A DNA stretch of 15,674 nt from Opitutia bacterium (GCA_021204635.1 JAJPZB010000095.1:1-15674); one strand, 5' to 3'; positions 1 through 7,480 are shown, counted from the first letter of the stretch. The notes: a model not told the origin generated them from the sequence alone. A program made the numbers and translations.

Positions 1-2441
1 TCACTTATTCAAACATTGGATACAATCCGCCGGAGGGCAACGTCGCGAGTTTGACATATACGCTTCCGTGTGGCACTGCGGGAAAAGTGGTTCCCGTGAA
101 CGAGCGACGATTTGCCTATGATTTGCACGGGAATGTTGTCGCGGAATTTGGCTCGGGCACGCAACCTGCCGTTTTTGAGTTCGACGACGCCGACAACAAA
201 ATTTCGCAGAAATTCTTTCGCGCAGGCAGCGAAGTAATTGACGGCGACCCGCGCGAGCGTGGCGATTTCGACGAGACGCTCTGGGTTTATCACGAGGCGA
301 CGGGCCTTCTTCTCGCAAAAATTTATCCGAACGGCTCGCGGACGGATTACGCCTACGATGCGCGCAACCGCCTTGCGACGACGACGCTCGCCCGCGAGAT
401 CGACGCTGCCGGCACGCGGCTACAACTCACCCGCGCCTACGACGATAAGACGAACGAACTCGTCTCCGTGACGAGCAATGATGGGACTGTCGCAACGTCG
501 TATGTTTATAATTTCCTCGGGCAATTGCTCAGAATGAGCGATTCCTCAGAAATTACAATTTCGTATGGGTACACGGAGTTTGGTGAAGTTGAAAGCGAAA
601 CGCGGAGCGGGCTCTTCAATAAAGTCTTGACACACCACTACGACGATTTTGGTCGAGAAATCGGCTATTCGTTGGACGGGGAACGCAAGACAATAATCTC
701 GTTTGAGAGCGATACGGGGCGCGTGTCTTCTTTGCTCGCCGAAACGAAAAATTTTGCGTGGAACTATCTCGCCGGAACTTCGCTGAAATCGAAACTCGTT
801 TACCCAAATGACGCAGTTTCAGAGTGGTCTTATGAGGAAAAGCGCGATTTACTCTCATGCGTGAAGAACACCATCAACTCCGCAATAACGTCGCAATACG
901 ACTATGAGAATGACGCTCTCGGTCGTCGCACAGTTGTCGCAAAGTCGGGAACAATGTTCGACGGAGATGACAGAGTTGCAGTCGGCTACAACAATCGTAG
1001 CGAGGTCGTTTCCGCCGTCGCGGCAAACGATAATTCGTATTCCTACGCGTATGATTTTGACAACATAGGGAACAGAAATTCTGCCACAGAATCGGGCACA
1101 ACAACTGCGTATTCTGCGAATGAATTGAATCAATACTCCGACGTTGTCGTGGAAGGCGATAGTTTTGTTCCCGAGTATGATGCCGACGGCAACATGATTG
1201 TTGTCAAAGCGTCAAGTGGGACATGGGATGTTGAACACAGTGGAGAAAATCGCCCAACAACGTGGACAAAGCGCGAGACCGGCGAAAAGATATATATGAT
1301 GTTTGACGCGCTTGGTCGTCGCACTGAAAAGCGAGTGTTGAATGCCTCGGGCGTGCGCACGCTGCGAGAGCGCTACGTGTATAACGGTTTCCTCTGCGTA
1401 CAGATTCTTGATGGCGATAGCAACAATGCCGTCATCAAGGAGTTTGTGTGGGATCCGACCGAGAGTGTCGCGACGCGACCACTCGCGTTTTCCCACGTAA
1501 GGGAGAGTTTAAATCTGCTCTACAACTTTGATGGCAATAAGAATGTCAGCGAAGTGTTTTATCTCGCGGAAGCAAACGGGATCGGAGCTCACTATGACTA
1601 TGCGCCATTTGGTGCGGTTTGCCGCACGACAAGGGCGACGCGCGTGACCGGATTCGACGCGATCGAGCAAAATCCCTTCCGCTTTTCGTCCGAGTTCCAC
1701 GACCCTGAACTCGACCTCGTCTATTACAACTACCGCCACTACTCGCCAACCCTCGGTCGCTTCCTCTCCCGCGACCCCATCGAAGAGCAAGGCGGACTGA
1801 ATCTGTATGCGTTTTTGAGAAACCAGTTCGGGGTGTTGGACGTTTTTGGTCTAGATTCCTATTCGACACCACCTTCGGCATATGGTGCTAATCTTTTGCC
1901 TATCCCCGAGATAGATCCCTATTTTTCCTCATCTTCCCCGAATTTCTACTTAAATTTTACGGATTTATATCTCGCCGATCCATATGCTAAGAATTTATAT
2001 CCTGGGTATCCATATACCCAGAATCCATATATTCCGAATCAGGGTAGTACTACGGATTTATATCTTGAGCACTCATATATTATGGATCCATATCCTGCAG
2101 ATTTACATCTTGAGGATTCATATCCTGAAGATTCATATACTGGGGGAGAATGTCCCCCTTGCTTCGCTCCAACTACCTATGCATACAAACCATATCCAGA
2201 AACTACACGCTACCCTGAGAATTTTAGACTTCCTGAAATAACCGGAGGAATAGATAATACAACAATTGCTGTTGGGATTCGAAATATTGATTCCGTATTA
2301 GGTTTTCTTAAAAATTCTGGAGGTTGGCGCTTTGGTTCCATGCCTGTTAATGAATGGAAACCTTCAAGTGACTATGTAGATGATCGTTTTATATCTCCAC
2401 AAGGTTTCAAAATTACTTTTTGTGTTTACTTCAATTTTTAG
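1..2441 (+). CDS. RHS/YD-repeat protein, 5' end outside window (putative polymorphic toxin)
   Basis: The reading frame is open from nt 3, so the true start lies upstream; the TTG at nt 51 is only an internal codon. The protein shows degenerate YD repeats (YAYDARNRL, YVYNFLGQL, HHYDDFGRE, ENDALGRRT, YAYDFDNIGNR, MMFDALGRRTEKR). These lead into a standard RHS core (NPFRFSSEFHDPELDLVYYN, YRHYSPTLGRFLSRDPI, GGLNLYAFLRNQ) that ends near nt 1855 at FGLD. In this family the YD repeats build a shell that encloses a C-terminal effector, and the core marks the junction with a variable tip. Here the tip is ~195 aa, clearly AT-richer than the body, with a Tyr/Pro-rich pentapeptide repeat and a final ~80 aa segment that I do not recognise. 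The stop lies 13 nt before the next gene, which suggests co-transcription. RHS identity is secure; the toxin role is inferred. Confidence 0.93.
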   Translation, partial: TYSNIGYNPPEGNVASLTYTLPCGTAGKVVPVNERRFAYDLHGNVVAEFGSGTQPAVFEFDDADNKISQKFFRAGSEVIDGDPRERGDFDETLWVYHEATGLLLAKIYPNGSRTDYAYDARNRLATTTLAREIDAAGTRLQLTRAYDDKTNELVSVTSNDGTVATSYVYNFLGQLLRMSDSSEITISYGYTEFGEVESETRSGLFNKVLTHHYDDFGREIGYSLDGERKTIISFESDTGRVSSLLAETKNFAWNYLAGTSLKSKLVYPNDAVSEWSYEEKRDLLSCVKNTINSAITSQYDYENDALGRRTVVAKSGTMFDGDDRVAVGYNNRSEVVSAVAANDNSYSYAYDFDNIGNRNSATESGTTTAYSANELNQYSDVVVEGDSFVPEYDADGNMIVVKASSGTWDVEHSGENRPTTWTKRETGEKIYMMFDALGRRTEKRVLNASGVRTLRERYVYNGFLCVQILDGDSNNAVIKEFVWDPTESVATRPLAFSHVRESLNLLYNFDGNKNVSEVFYLAEANGIGAHYDYAPFGAVCRTTRATRVTGFDAIEQNPFRFSSEFHDPELDLVYYNYRHYSPTLGRFLSRDPIEEQGGLNLYAFLRNQFGVLDVFGLDSYSTPPSAYGANLLPIPEIDPYFSSSSPNFYLNFTDLYLADPYAKNLYPGYPYTQNPYIPNQGSTTDLYLEHSYIMDPYPADLHLEDSYPEDSYTGGECPPCFAPTTYAYKPYPETTRYPENFRLPEITGGIDNTTIAVGIRNIDSVLGFLKNSGGWRFGSMPVNEWKPSSDYVDDRFISPQGFKITFCVYFNF
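1962..2144 (+). repeat. 15-bp tandem repeat encoding a pentapeptide array in the RHS C-terminus
   Basis: Twelve in-frame units follow one another: eleven of 15 nt and one of 18 nt. The encoded units are DLYLA, DPYAK, NLYPG, YPYTQ, NPYIP, NQGSTT, DLYLE, HSYIM, DPYPA, DLHLE, DSYPE and DSYTG. The DNA consensus is near GATYCATATCCTGAG. The pattern is acidic/polar, then Leu/Pro/Ser, then Tyr. It is not the A(D/N)LxX pentapeptide-repeat family. A weaker upstream relative (DPYFS) lies just before the array. It may serve as a linker between the RHS shell and the tip; that role is a guess. Confidence 0.85.
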
Positions 2442-2454
2442 GTAGAGCCAATTT

Positions 2455-3753
2455 ATGAAGAATTTAATATTGATTTTTGAAGTTGCGCTATTGTGGGGCG
2501 TCGCAAGTGTCTGCGTTCTCGGCGAAAACGTAAAAGTCGTGTCGGTGGATTTTTGGAGTTATCCCGTATTGGAAGTTGGGGACAAGACGATATCTGGTCC
2601 GGACGCCGACCTGTATCTGTGGAAGTATAACAGAGACAATGCAAATCTTGCCGAAGAGTTGGCAGCCAGGGTGGAAAACTCCAACGACACAGACGCCGCA
2701 ATACTTTTATGCGCGCTGTCTGATCGGATCTTTAATCCGGAAAAGTCCGTATTTTATAAGACTTTCATAGAAGAAAAATATTTGACTCCCACAGTGTATA
2801 GTGGAGTTTCTGAAGCAGAAAAAGAACAACTTATTTCTCTCCCTCCGGTATTGCGATTTTATCTGTTTTGCTCAATACACGAGCATACGGTAGAAAAGAA
2901 GTATGGATTTTTAATTGACAACAGAATTCCAGGGGCTGCGAGTGAATTAATTTCATCGGGATATTTTGATGAATTTAGCAAATGCCTTGAAGAAATTCGC
3001 AAAACGGATTCAATAGAAGAGAATCTTGGCATAGATTTTCTCGCGTTGAGTTTAAATCGGGGAAAAGATCCGCAACTTAACAAAATAAATTATATGTACG
3101 ACGAGGCACGACATAAAGACATGCTTTTGCGCGCGCCGGCAAACTCTCTTTCCGCAAAATTATTCCGCGATATTGAGATTTTTTCCACTGGTACGCTCTC
3201 ACTGAGAGAAAAAATGGTGCCTCTTGAGGTTGCAGTCGATACAAATTTTCTCATCGAATCATGCACCTTTGCCACTGCGTATTTCGAGATGTTGATAAAT
3301 GGTAAAACGCTTTCAGATGAAGATATTGAAAAAACTTTATACGCATCATATTTGGCTTTGAGAAATAAATCTCAACTTGGTGAACGCCATTTGACATTTA
3401 CTGCCTGCACAGCAGGGGTTTTTGCAAAGCAGAAAAATTACGAAAAATTGGCTACGATCATTTCATATATCAACAATACAACCATACTCAATCAATCTCG
3501 CTATTCCTCCCATCCCGAATTATTAAAGAAAAGCGTTGAGTGGTTTCGCTATGCCGCTTATATATTCAATCGCGAATTTGGTGAACCGGTCTCCAAAGTA
3601 TATCCGCGAGAATATGCGAGAGGCTTTGAGATGGCAGGATATGGATTTTACGAAGATCCCGAATTGGAAAAACGATTCAATGAAATATTTGAACGAAGGC
3701 TCGCAGAAAAAGAGAGAACCGAGAACACGGAGTCGCCTGAGGCGAACAAGTAA
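2455..3753 (+). CDS. Secreted hypothetical protein, paralogue A of a tandem pair
   Basis: A 432-aa protein with no recognised family. It begins with a Sec-type signal peptide: MKN, a hydrophobic stretch to about residue 22, and likely cleavage near VLG/EN. The Cys in SVCVLG lacks a proper lipobox, so it is probably not a lipoprotein. A block at about residues 25-100 (SVDFWSYPVL, SGPDADLYLWKYN, LLCALSDRIFNPEKS) is almost shared with the next gene. The centre is divergent and looks helical. A conserved C-terminal block (YPREYARGFEMAGYGFYEDP) is followed by a charged tail. The ATG is 13 nt after the RHS stop, behind a weak GGTAGAG-like site. Composition is AT-rich like the RHS tip. Position and export signal allow a role as an immunity or accessory protein for the RHS product, but nothing in the sequence proves it. 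Confidence 0.85.
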   Translation: MKNLILIFEVALLWGVASVCVLGENVKVVSVDFWSYPVLEVGDKTISGPDADLYLWKYNRDNANLAEELAARVENSNDTDAAILLCALSDRIFNPEKSVFYKTFIEEKYLTPTVYSGVSEAEKEQLISLPPVLRFYLFCSIHEHTVEKKYGFLIDNRIPGAASELISSGYFDEFSKCLEEIRKTDSIEENLGIDFLALSLNRGKDPQLNKINYMYDEARHKDMLLRAPANSLSAKLFRDIEIFSTGTLSLREKMVPLEVAVDTNFLIESCTFATAYFEMLINGKTLSDEDIEKTLYASYLALRNKSQLGERHLTFTACTAGVFAKQKNYEKLATIISYINNTTILNQSRYSSHPELLKKSVEWFRYAAYIFNREFGEPVSKVYPREYARGFEMAGYGFYEDPELEKRFNEIFERRLAEKERTENTESPEANK

Positions 3754-3788
3754 GAGTTATTTAGAATAAAGTTTGTGTGATTATAATT

Positions 3789-5054
3789 ATGAAAAAATTG
3801 ATATTTTTGTTCACCGCGACTATACTATGGGTTAGTGGTGCAATTTGCGTGCATGGTGCGAACATAAAAGTGGTTTCTGTGGATTTTTGGCGTTATCCGG
3901 TCTTGGGAGTTGATGGCAAGACGATATCCGGTCCCGATGCCGACTTGTACCTGTGGAAATACAACAACGACAATGCAAATCTTGCGGGGGAATTAGCGAA
4001 AAAAGTGGAGGAAACCGGTGACACAGATGCCGCGATGCTTTTGTGCGCGCTATCGGACAGAATTTTTAATCCTGAAAAATCTGTGAGGTATATGAATTTT
4101 GTCGGGGAAAAGTATTTGCCACCTCTGTCGTCCTACGAAATTTCCAAACAGGAAGAAGATCGCGTGAAATTGTATCCGCCGGTGCTACGCTTTTATCTGT
4201 TTCGTATTGCGCACATGCATGTGCTTTACAGGAGATTTGGGTATTTGATTGATTGCAGCATTCCGGCGTTCGCTTGGGAAATTTCAGGATATTTTGATGA
4301 GTTCGCCAAATTTATTGAAGAAATCCGTAAGACGGGATTTGCTAAAGAAAACCTTTATCTCGACTTTTTATACAAATCGATGAAAGAAACCTCCACTAAT
4401 GTTCTACCCGACTTCATGTATGATGAAAAGCAGCATGAAAAGTGGTTGGCAGAAACAGATTCTACACTTGCGAAGGTTTATCTTTTTGGTCCTGCGATGT
4501 CCAAAACTAATTGGGAGAAATCGGATGAAGCATCAGATTACTTTGTTGATATAAATTCAATGTTAGCAATATCGTCTGCATTCAAATATTTTGGTAGAGG
4601 GCAAAACTCCAAAGATCCGAATGATGCAGAAAAATCTCTATACGCCTCATACGTGTGTATGCGACATGAATCACAACTTAGCAACACGCATTATATTTGC
4701 GCTCTTCAAATGGCAATTATCAGGCAAAAGAGGAAGGAGTATGCGAAACTCGCGGAATTGCTTGCATTGCTTCGACACGATTTGACGGTAATGTACCGAT
4801 ACCCACTTTTTACCACTCTTGCAAAAGGTGTTATCGAATTTTGTGATTCCGCAGATGAGGATTTTCGGAAAGAATTTGGTAAATCATTGGCAGAATATTA
4901 TCCGGAGGAATATGCACGCGGGTGCGAGATGGCTCGCAAAGGTTTTTACGAAGATCAAGAACTGGAGCAACGCTTTGAAGATTCGTTGCGAAGGCGTTTT
5001 GAAGAACGCGAGAAAAAAGCTGAGATGGACGCTCGCGCGGGCGAAGGAATGTAG
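3789..5054 (+). CDS. Secreted hypothetical protein, paralogue B of a tandem pair
   Basis: A 421-aa protein clearly paralogous to its upstream neighbour. The ATG at 3789 was chosen over an in-frame GTG at 3777 because MKKLIFLF then lines up with MKNLILIF of the paralogue and gives a clean signal peptide (cleavage near VHG/AN). Shared blocks are SVDFWRYPVL, TISGPDADLYLWKYN, DTDAA.LLCALSDRIFNPEKS, PPVLRFYLF, YFDEF, EEIRKT, KSLYASY and YPEEYARGCEMARKGFYED. The middle third differs strongly. It lies 35 nt after paralogue A on the same strand, with the same AT-rich composition, so the pair probably arose by tandem duplication and diverged. The C-terminal ~30 residues are very charged (EEREKKAEMDARAGEGM). 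Function is unknown. It probably acts in the periplasm or at the cell surface. Confidence 0.85.
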   Translation: MKKLIFLFTATILWVSGAICVHGANIKVVSVDFWRYPVLGVDGKTISGPDADLYLWKYNNDNANLAGELAKKVEETGDTDAAMLLCALSDRIFNPEKSVRYMNFVGEKYLPPLSSYEISKQEEDRVKLYPPVLRFYLFRIAHMHVLYRRFGYLIDCSIPAFAWEISGYFDEFAKFIEEIRKTGFAKENLYLDFLYKSMKETSTNVLPDFMYDEKQHEKWLAETDSTLAKVYLFGPAMSKTNWEKSDEASDYFVDINSMLAISSAFKYFGRGQNSKDPNDAEKSLYASYVCMRHESQLSNTHYICALQMAIIRQKRKEYAKLAELLALLRHDLTVMYRYPLFTTLAKGVIEFCDSADEDFRKEFGKSLAEYYPEEYARGCEMARKGFYEDQELEQRFEDSLRRRFEEREKKAEMDARAGEGM

Positions 5055-5100
5055 CGTGTGGGCTAAAACCGGAGAAGGGCGCTTCGAGTTTGTGGTGGTG

Positions 5101-5152
5101 ATGGTGGTGGCGGTGATGGTGGTGGCGGTGATGGTGGTGGCGGTGATGGTGG
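5101..5152 (+). repeat. 15-bp tandem repeat, 3 exact copies plus partial
   Basis: The unit atggtggtggcggtg occurs exactly at 5101-5115, 5116-5130 and 5131-5145. A partial copy (atggtgg) follows before the sequence returns to the degenerate intergenic repeat. It has no spacers and no ORF of its own. Copy number is likely variable between strains through slippage. Confidence 0.9.
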
Positions 5153-5220
5153 AGGGTTTGTGGCGAGGATTTTCCGGTGGGTTAGTGGTGGGGAGCAAAG
5201 CCAGGCGGGCACACACCCTC

Positions 5221-5258
5221 ACCACTATCGTGGTCCCCTCCCGCTAACTTAGCGGGAG
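5221..5258. terminator. Paired hairpins in the centre of repeat element A, possible bidirectional terminator
   Basis: ACCAC-TATC-GTGGT at 5221-5234 is followed by CTCCCGCT-AACTT-AGCGGGAG at 5238-5258, an 8-bp perfect stem extendable to 10 bp. They sit between convergent genes, where a terminator is expected. No T-run follows on either strand, so a classic intrinsic terminator is not shown. Confidence 0.35.
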
Positions 5259-5346
5259 AATTGCGCACTGCGCGCGAGATAGTTGCCACCACCAACCCAG
5301 ACCCTACCACCAAGCCAAATCTCACCACCAAGCCGCGCGGTGGGAA

Positions 5347-6042
5347 TCAGGTTTGTGGTGGGGCGAGGTAGTGCTCGAAGAATGCGGGGACGCCGCTTTC
5401 GACCTTGATTCGCTCGCGGGTTCGCGGGTGCGTGAAGATTAGGCGCCACGCGTGGAGCGCGAGCCTTGGCGCGGGGATTTTCCCGTACATTTTGTCGCCG
5501 AGGAGCGGGTGTCCTGCCTCGGAAAATTGCACGCGGATTTGGTTTTTCACGCCTGTCAGGAGTTCGGTGCAGACGCAGGTCCAGCCTTTCCCGCGCCGCA
5601 AAACGGTGTAGCGGGTTTGCGCGAGTTTCCCTTGCCCTGCAACGCCGGAGCTGCGCATCGTGTAGTCGTCGTTCGCAACCAACCACGATTCAAAAAATCC
5701 GGCGTCGTCGCGCAGATTTCCCGCGACGACGGCTATGTAAATCTTTTCGTTGTCGCGCCAATCCAAGTGCATCAATTCTCGAAATTCATACGACTTTGCA
5801 AACGCCAAAACGCCGCTGGTCTCGCGGTCGAGGCGGTTTACGCAGAACAAATTTTTGCGCGAATTTTTTTGCCCCTTTCTGATGAAATTTGTCATGAGCG
5901 TGAGCGCGTTTTTCTCCTTTTCGTAGTGCGCGGGCGCGCTCAGCAAACCTGCCGGCTTCTCGATGAAGAGCAGGTCGTTGTCCTCGTATAAAATTTTGAC
6001 ACCGCGAGGCAGGTATTTCTTGGGCGGAGGATTTTTCGGCAT
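5347..6042 (-). CDS. RluA-family RNA pseudouridine synthase
   Basis: A 231-aa enzyme of the RluA/RluC/RluD family, which isomerises uridine to pseudouridine in rRNA or tRNA. The signature block is present as NRLDRETSG at residues 69-77, with the catalytic Asp at 72; the more usual first residue is His. Other family marks are ILYEDNDLLFIEKPAGLLSA near the N-terminus, YIAVVAG, GVKNQIRVQF and HPLLGDKMYG. There is no S4 RNA-binding domain, so it is the short form, and its RNA target cannot be told. The ATG at 6042 was preferred over a GTG at 6063; neither has a strong ribosome-binding site. It follows purE by 73 nt on the same strand and may be part of that transcript. Its C-terminus (APPQT) and stop codon lie within intergenic repeat sequence. 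Confidence 0.9.
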   Translation of the reverse strand: MPKNPPPKKYLPRGVKILYEDNDLLFIEKPAGLLSAPAHYEKEKNALTLMTNFIRKGQKNSRKNLFCVNRLDRETSGVLAFAKSYEFRELMHLDWRDNEKIYIAVVAGNLRDDAGFFESWLVANDDYTMRSSGVAGQGKLAQTRYTVLRRGKGWTCVCTELLTGVKNQIRVQFSEAGHPLLGDKMYGKIPAPRLALHAWRLIFTHPRTRERIKVESGVPAFFEHYLAPPQT

Positions 6043-6115
6043 CGCGGTTGTCTGCGGCAACACCCGCCGAACCCGCTCGCGACAATGCCGGCGCGGGAAC
6101 GCGGGCGGGTTGATT

Positions 6116-6511
6116 TTATTCGTTGACGCCCAAGATTCTCGCTGCCGCGAGCGCGCAGTTTGCCGGATCTAAAATTGTCAACACCGGGGTTTTCGACGGC
6201 ATTTGCAGCGTCGAATTGATGTTCACCATGAAATCCGTCTTGTCTTTGAACGGCGGGCAGGCGAGGACGGGGCGGTTTGCGTTTGCCGCGACTACGCCGG
6301 AAAGCGCGTTGGAGCGGCCCGCAATCGTAATCCACACCACGGATTTTTCCGCGTCGTGCGCCTTCACAAAATTGAAAACGCCGACCGGATCTTTGTGTGC
6401 GCTGCGCACGAAATACTCGAACGCGATTCCCTCGGCTTCCAATCCGCGCGCAATTTTTTCGGCGTGCGGCATGTCCGATTCCGAGCCCATCAAGATGTAT
6501 GCTTTTTTCAT
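6116..6511 (-). CDS. purE: Class II 5-(phospho-ribosyl)aminoimidazole (AIR) carboxylase PurE
   Basis: A 131-aa cytosolic enzyme of purine biosynthesis. The sequence starts MKKAYILMGSESD and has SAHKDP at residues 37-42, both typical of PurE. The substrate loop reads IAGRSNALSG (residues 63-72) followed by RPVLACPP. This matches the class II form known from animal PAICS and some bacteria, and not the AGxGGAAHLPG loop of class I. Class II enzymes carboxylate AIR directly with CO2 and need no PurK; class I uses N5-CAIR. Assignment to class II rests on this loop. An AAAGG ribosome-binding site (6520-6524) lies 8 nt before the ATG. Only 11 nt separate it from the purC stop, so the two genes form one transcription unit covering consecutive pathway steps. 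Confidence 0.95.
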   Translation of the reverse strand: MKKAYILMGSESDMPHAEKIARGLEAEGIAFEYFVRSAHKDPVGVFNFVKAHDAEKSVVWITIAGRSNALSGVVAANANRPVLACPPFKDKTDFMVNINSTLQMPSKTPVLTILDPANCALAAARILGVNE

Positions 6512-6522
6512 CGCGAGAGCCT

Positions 6523-7437
6523 TTATTTTGAAGCCAAAAGCTTTTCGAGAGCCGAGAGATACAGGGCTCGCGTTTTTTCCACAATCTCCGCCGGCAACTC
6601 AGGCGCGGGCGGGAGTTTGTTCCAGTTGAGCGATTCCAAGTAGTCGCGAACGAATTGCTTGTCAAACGACGGCTGCGATGTCCCCGCCTTGTATCCCGCC
6701 TGCGGCCAATAGCGCGAGGAATCCGGCGTGAGGACTTCGTCGATGAGGAACAGATTTCCTGCGTCGTCAAGCCCGAACTCGAATTTCGTGTCGGCGAGAA
6801 TCAGCCCCGCGTGTTCCGCGACTTTCGTGCCGAGCGCAAAAAGGTCCAGCGTCGCTTTTTTCACCTTCGCGAAGATGTCGCTACCGAGAATTTCCGCGCA
6901 ACGCGCCTCGGTTATCGGCTCGTCGTGGCCCTCCGTCGCCTTTGTCGATGGCGTGAAAATCGGCTCGGGGAGCTTTTCGCTTTCCTGCATTCCGGCGGGA
7001 AGCGCGTGGTCCAAAATCGCCCGCGTCTTTTTGTATTCCTTCCAGCCCGAACCGGCGAGGTAGCCGCGAACGACGGCCTCGATCGGGAGCGGTTTCAGCT
7101 TGCGCACGAGCATGGAGCGCGGAATCAGCGAGGGTGCGTCGCGCAGGAGTTCGGCGAGAACGGCGTCGTGGTTTTCGGCGAGGTGCGTCGGCATGATCTT
7201 TGCCGCCTGCGAGAACCACCAGAGGCTTATCTGTGTGAGCAAAATTCCCTTGCCCGGGACCCCGTTTGGCATGATTGCGTCAAACGCCGAAATGCGGTCT
7301 GTCGCCACGATTAAAAGTTTGTCGCCGAGATCGAAAATTTCGCGGACTTTTCCCGAGGCAATTTTCGGGAACGGCAGCCCTGCGACGTTCATGAGTGCTG
7401 TCTGCGGCAATGCTTTGCGGATGGTTTCTATGTTCAT
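6523..7437 (-). CDS. purC: Phosphoribosylaminoimidazole-succinocarboxamide (SAICAR) synthase PurC
   Basis: A 304-aa enzyme that joins CAIR and aspartate using ATP to make SAICAR. Motifs in order are GKVREIFD (29-36), TDRISAFD (46-53), PIEAVVRGYLAGSGWKEY (about 118-135), FTPSTKATEGHDEPI (161-175), then TKFEFG, LIDEVLTPDSSRYW and SFDKQFVRDYL. Its length and the GYLAGSGWKEY block resemble the longer yeast Ade1-like form, not the ~240-aa short bacterial form. The ATG at 7437 was chosen because MNIETIRKAL precedes the conserved domain. The reading frame continues upstream without start support or conservation. It is the first gene of the purC-purE unit and is divergent from the PbgA-like gene. The intergenic region is 159 nt. 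Confidence 0.95.
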   Translation of the reverse strand: MNIETIRKALPQTALMNVAGLPFPKIASGKVREIFDLGDKLLIVATDRISAFDAIMPNGVPGKGILLTQISLWWFSQAAKIMPTHLAENHDAVLAELLRDAPSLIPRSMLVRKLKPLPIEAVVRGYLAGSGWKEYKKTRAILDHALPAGMQESEKLPEPIFTPSTKATEGHDEPITEARCAEILGSDIFAKVKKATLDLFALGTKVAEHAGLILADTKFEFGLDDAGNLFLIDEVLTPDSSRYWPQAGYKAGTSQPSFDKQFVRDYLESLNWNKLPPAPELPAEIVEKTRALYLSALEKLLASK

Positions 7438-7455
7438 GGATATCGCGGGATCATA

Positions 7456-7480
7456 GCTTTTTGATTTCGCGCGAAAAAGC
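7456..7480. promoter_or_regulatory. Palindromic site between purC and the PbgA-like gene
   Basis: GCTTTTT at 7456-7462 and AAAAAGC at 7474-7480 form a 7-bp inverted repeat. Nested inside is a perfect 12-bp palindrome, TTTCGCGCGAAA, at 7465-7476. It lies about 20-40 nt upstream of the purC ATG, where an operator could act. It does not resemble the Enterobacteria PurR box. A TATGAT-like -10 for purC (complement of 7450-7455) lies next to it, without a good -35. Confidence 0.35.

Larger units (their letters stand above)
5086..5363. repeat. Intergenic GGGTTDGTGGYGG/CCACCACCAACCC repeat element A
   Basis: This element fills the gap between convergent genes and overlaps the last codons of the RluA-like gene. 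Its left half is G-rich (15-bp tandem repeat, then GGGTTTGTGGCGA and GGGTTAGTGGTGG at 5179-5191). Its right half is the complement (GTTGCCACCACCAACCC at 5282-5298, then CCTACCACCAAGCC and TCACCACCAAGCC). GGGTTAGTGGTGG and CCACCACCAACCC (5286-5298) form a 13-nt inverted repeat with one mismatch. A final GGTTTGTGGTGGGG at 5350-5363 lies inside the coding end. The same units recur at 9513, 11406-11731 and 15600-15674. Confidence 0.8.

Noticed and set aside
51..53. TTG as the start codon of the RHS gene
   Set aside because: The frame is open to the window edge with plausible RHS-like residues before it, so the gene is 5' partial.
1984..2241. An Ile-rich reading frame overlapping the RHS C-terminus
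   Set aside because: It is the +1 shadow of the 15-bp repeat array; the regular Ile/His pattern comes from the repeated ATAT units and it has no ribosome-binding site.
2455..2530. Lipoprotein signal in the two tandem secreted proteins (Cys near residue 20)
   Set aside because: The residue before Cys is Val or Ile, not Gly/Ala/Ser, so no lipobox.
5101..5152. CRISPR-like array
   Set aside because: The copies are directly adjacent with no unique spacers and no cas genes nearby.
4819..5247. A reading frame running from the end of paralogue B through the GTGG repeats, with many Val/Met
   Set aside because: It is out of frame with the real gene and then only translates the minisatellite.
5452..5991. 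Long plus-strand frames opposite the RluA-like gene, and similar long frames opposite purC, HAD-DciA and the GH13 gene
   Set aside because: They are antisense shadows in GC-rich coding DNA with Arg/Ala-rich content and no family resemblance.
6069..6111. Inverted repeat AACCCGC/GCGGGTT between purE and the RluA-like gene as a terminator
   Set aside because: A T-rich tract follows only on the plus strand, where no gene ends, and the genes there are on the minus strand.
7465..7476. PurR operator upstream of purC
   Set aside because: The palindrome TTTCGCGCGAAA does not match the ACGCAAACGTTTGCGT type box; kept only as an unnamed palindrome.
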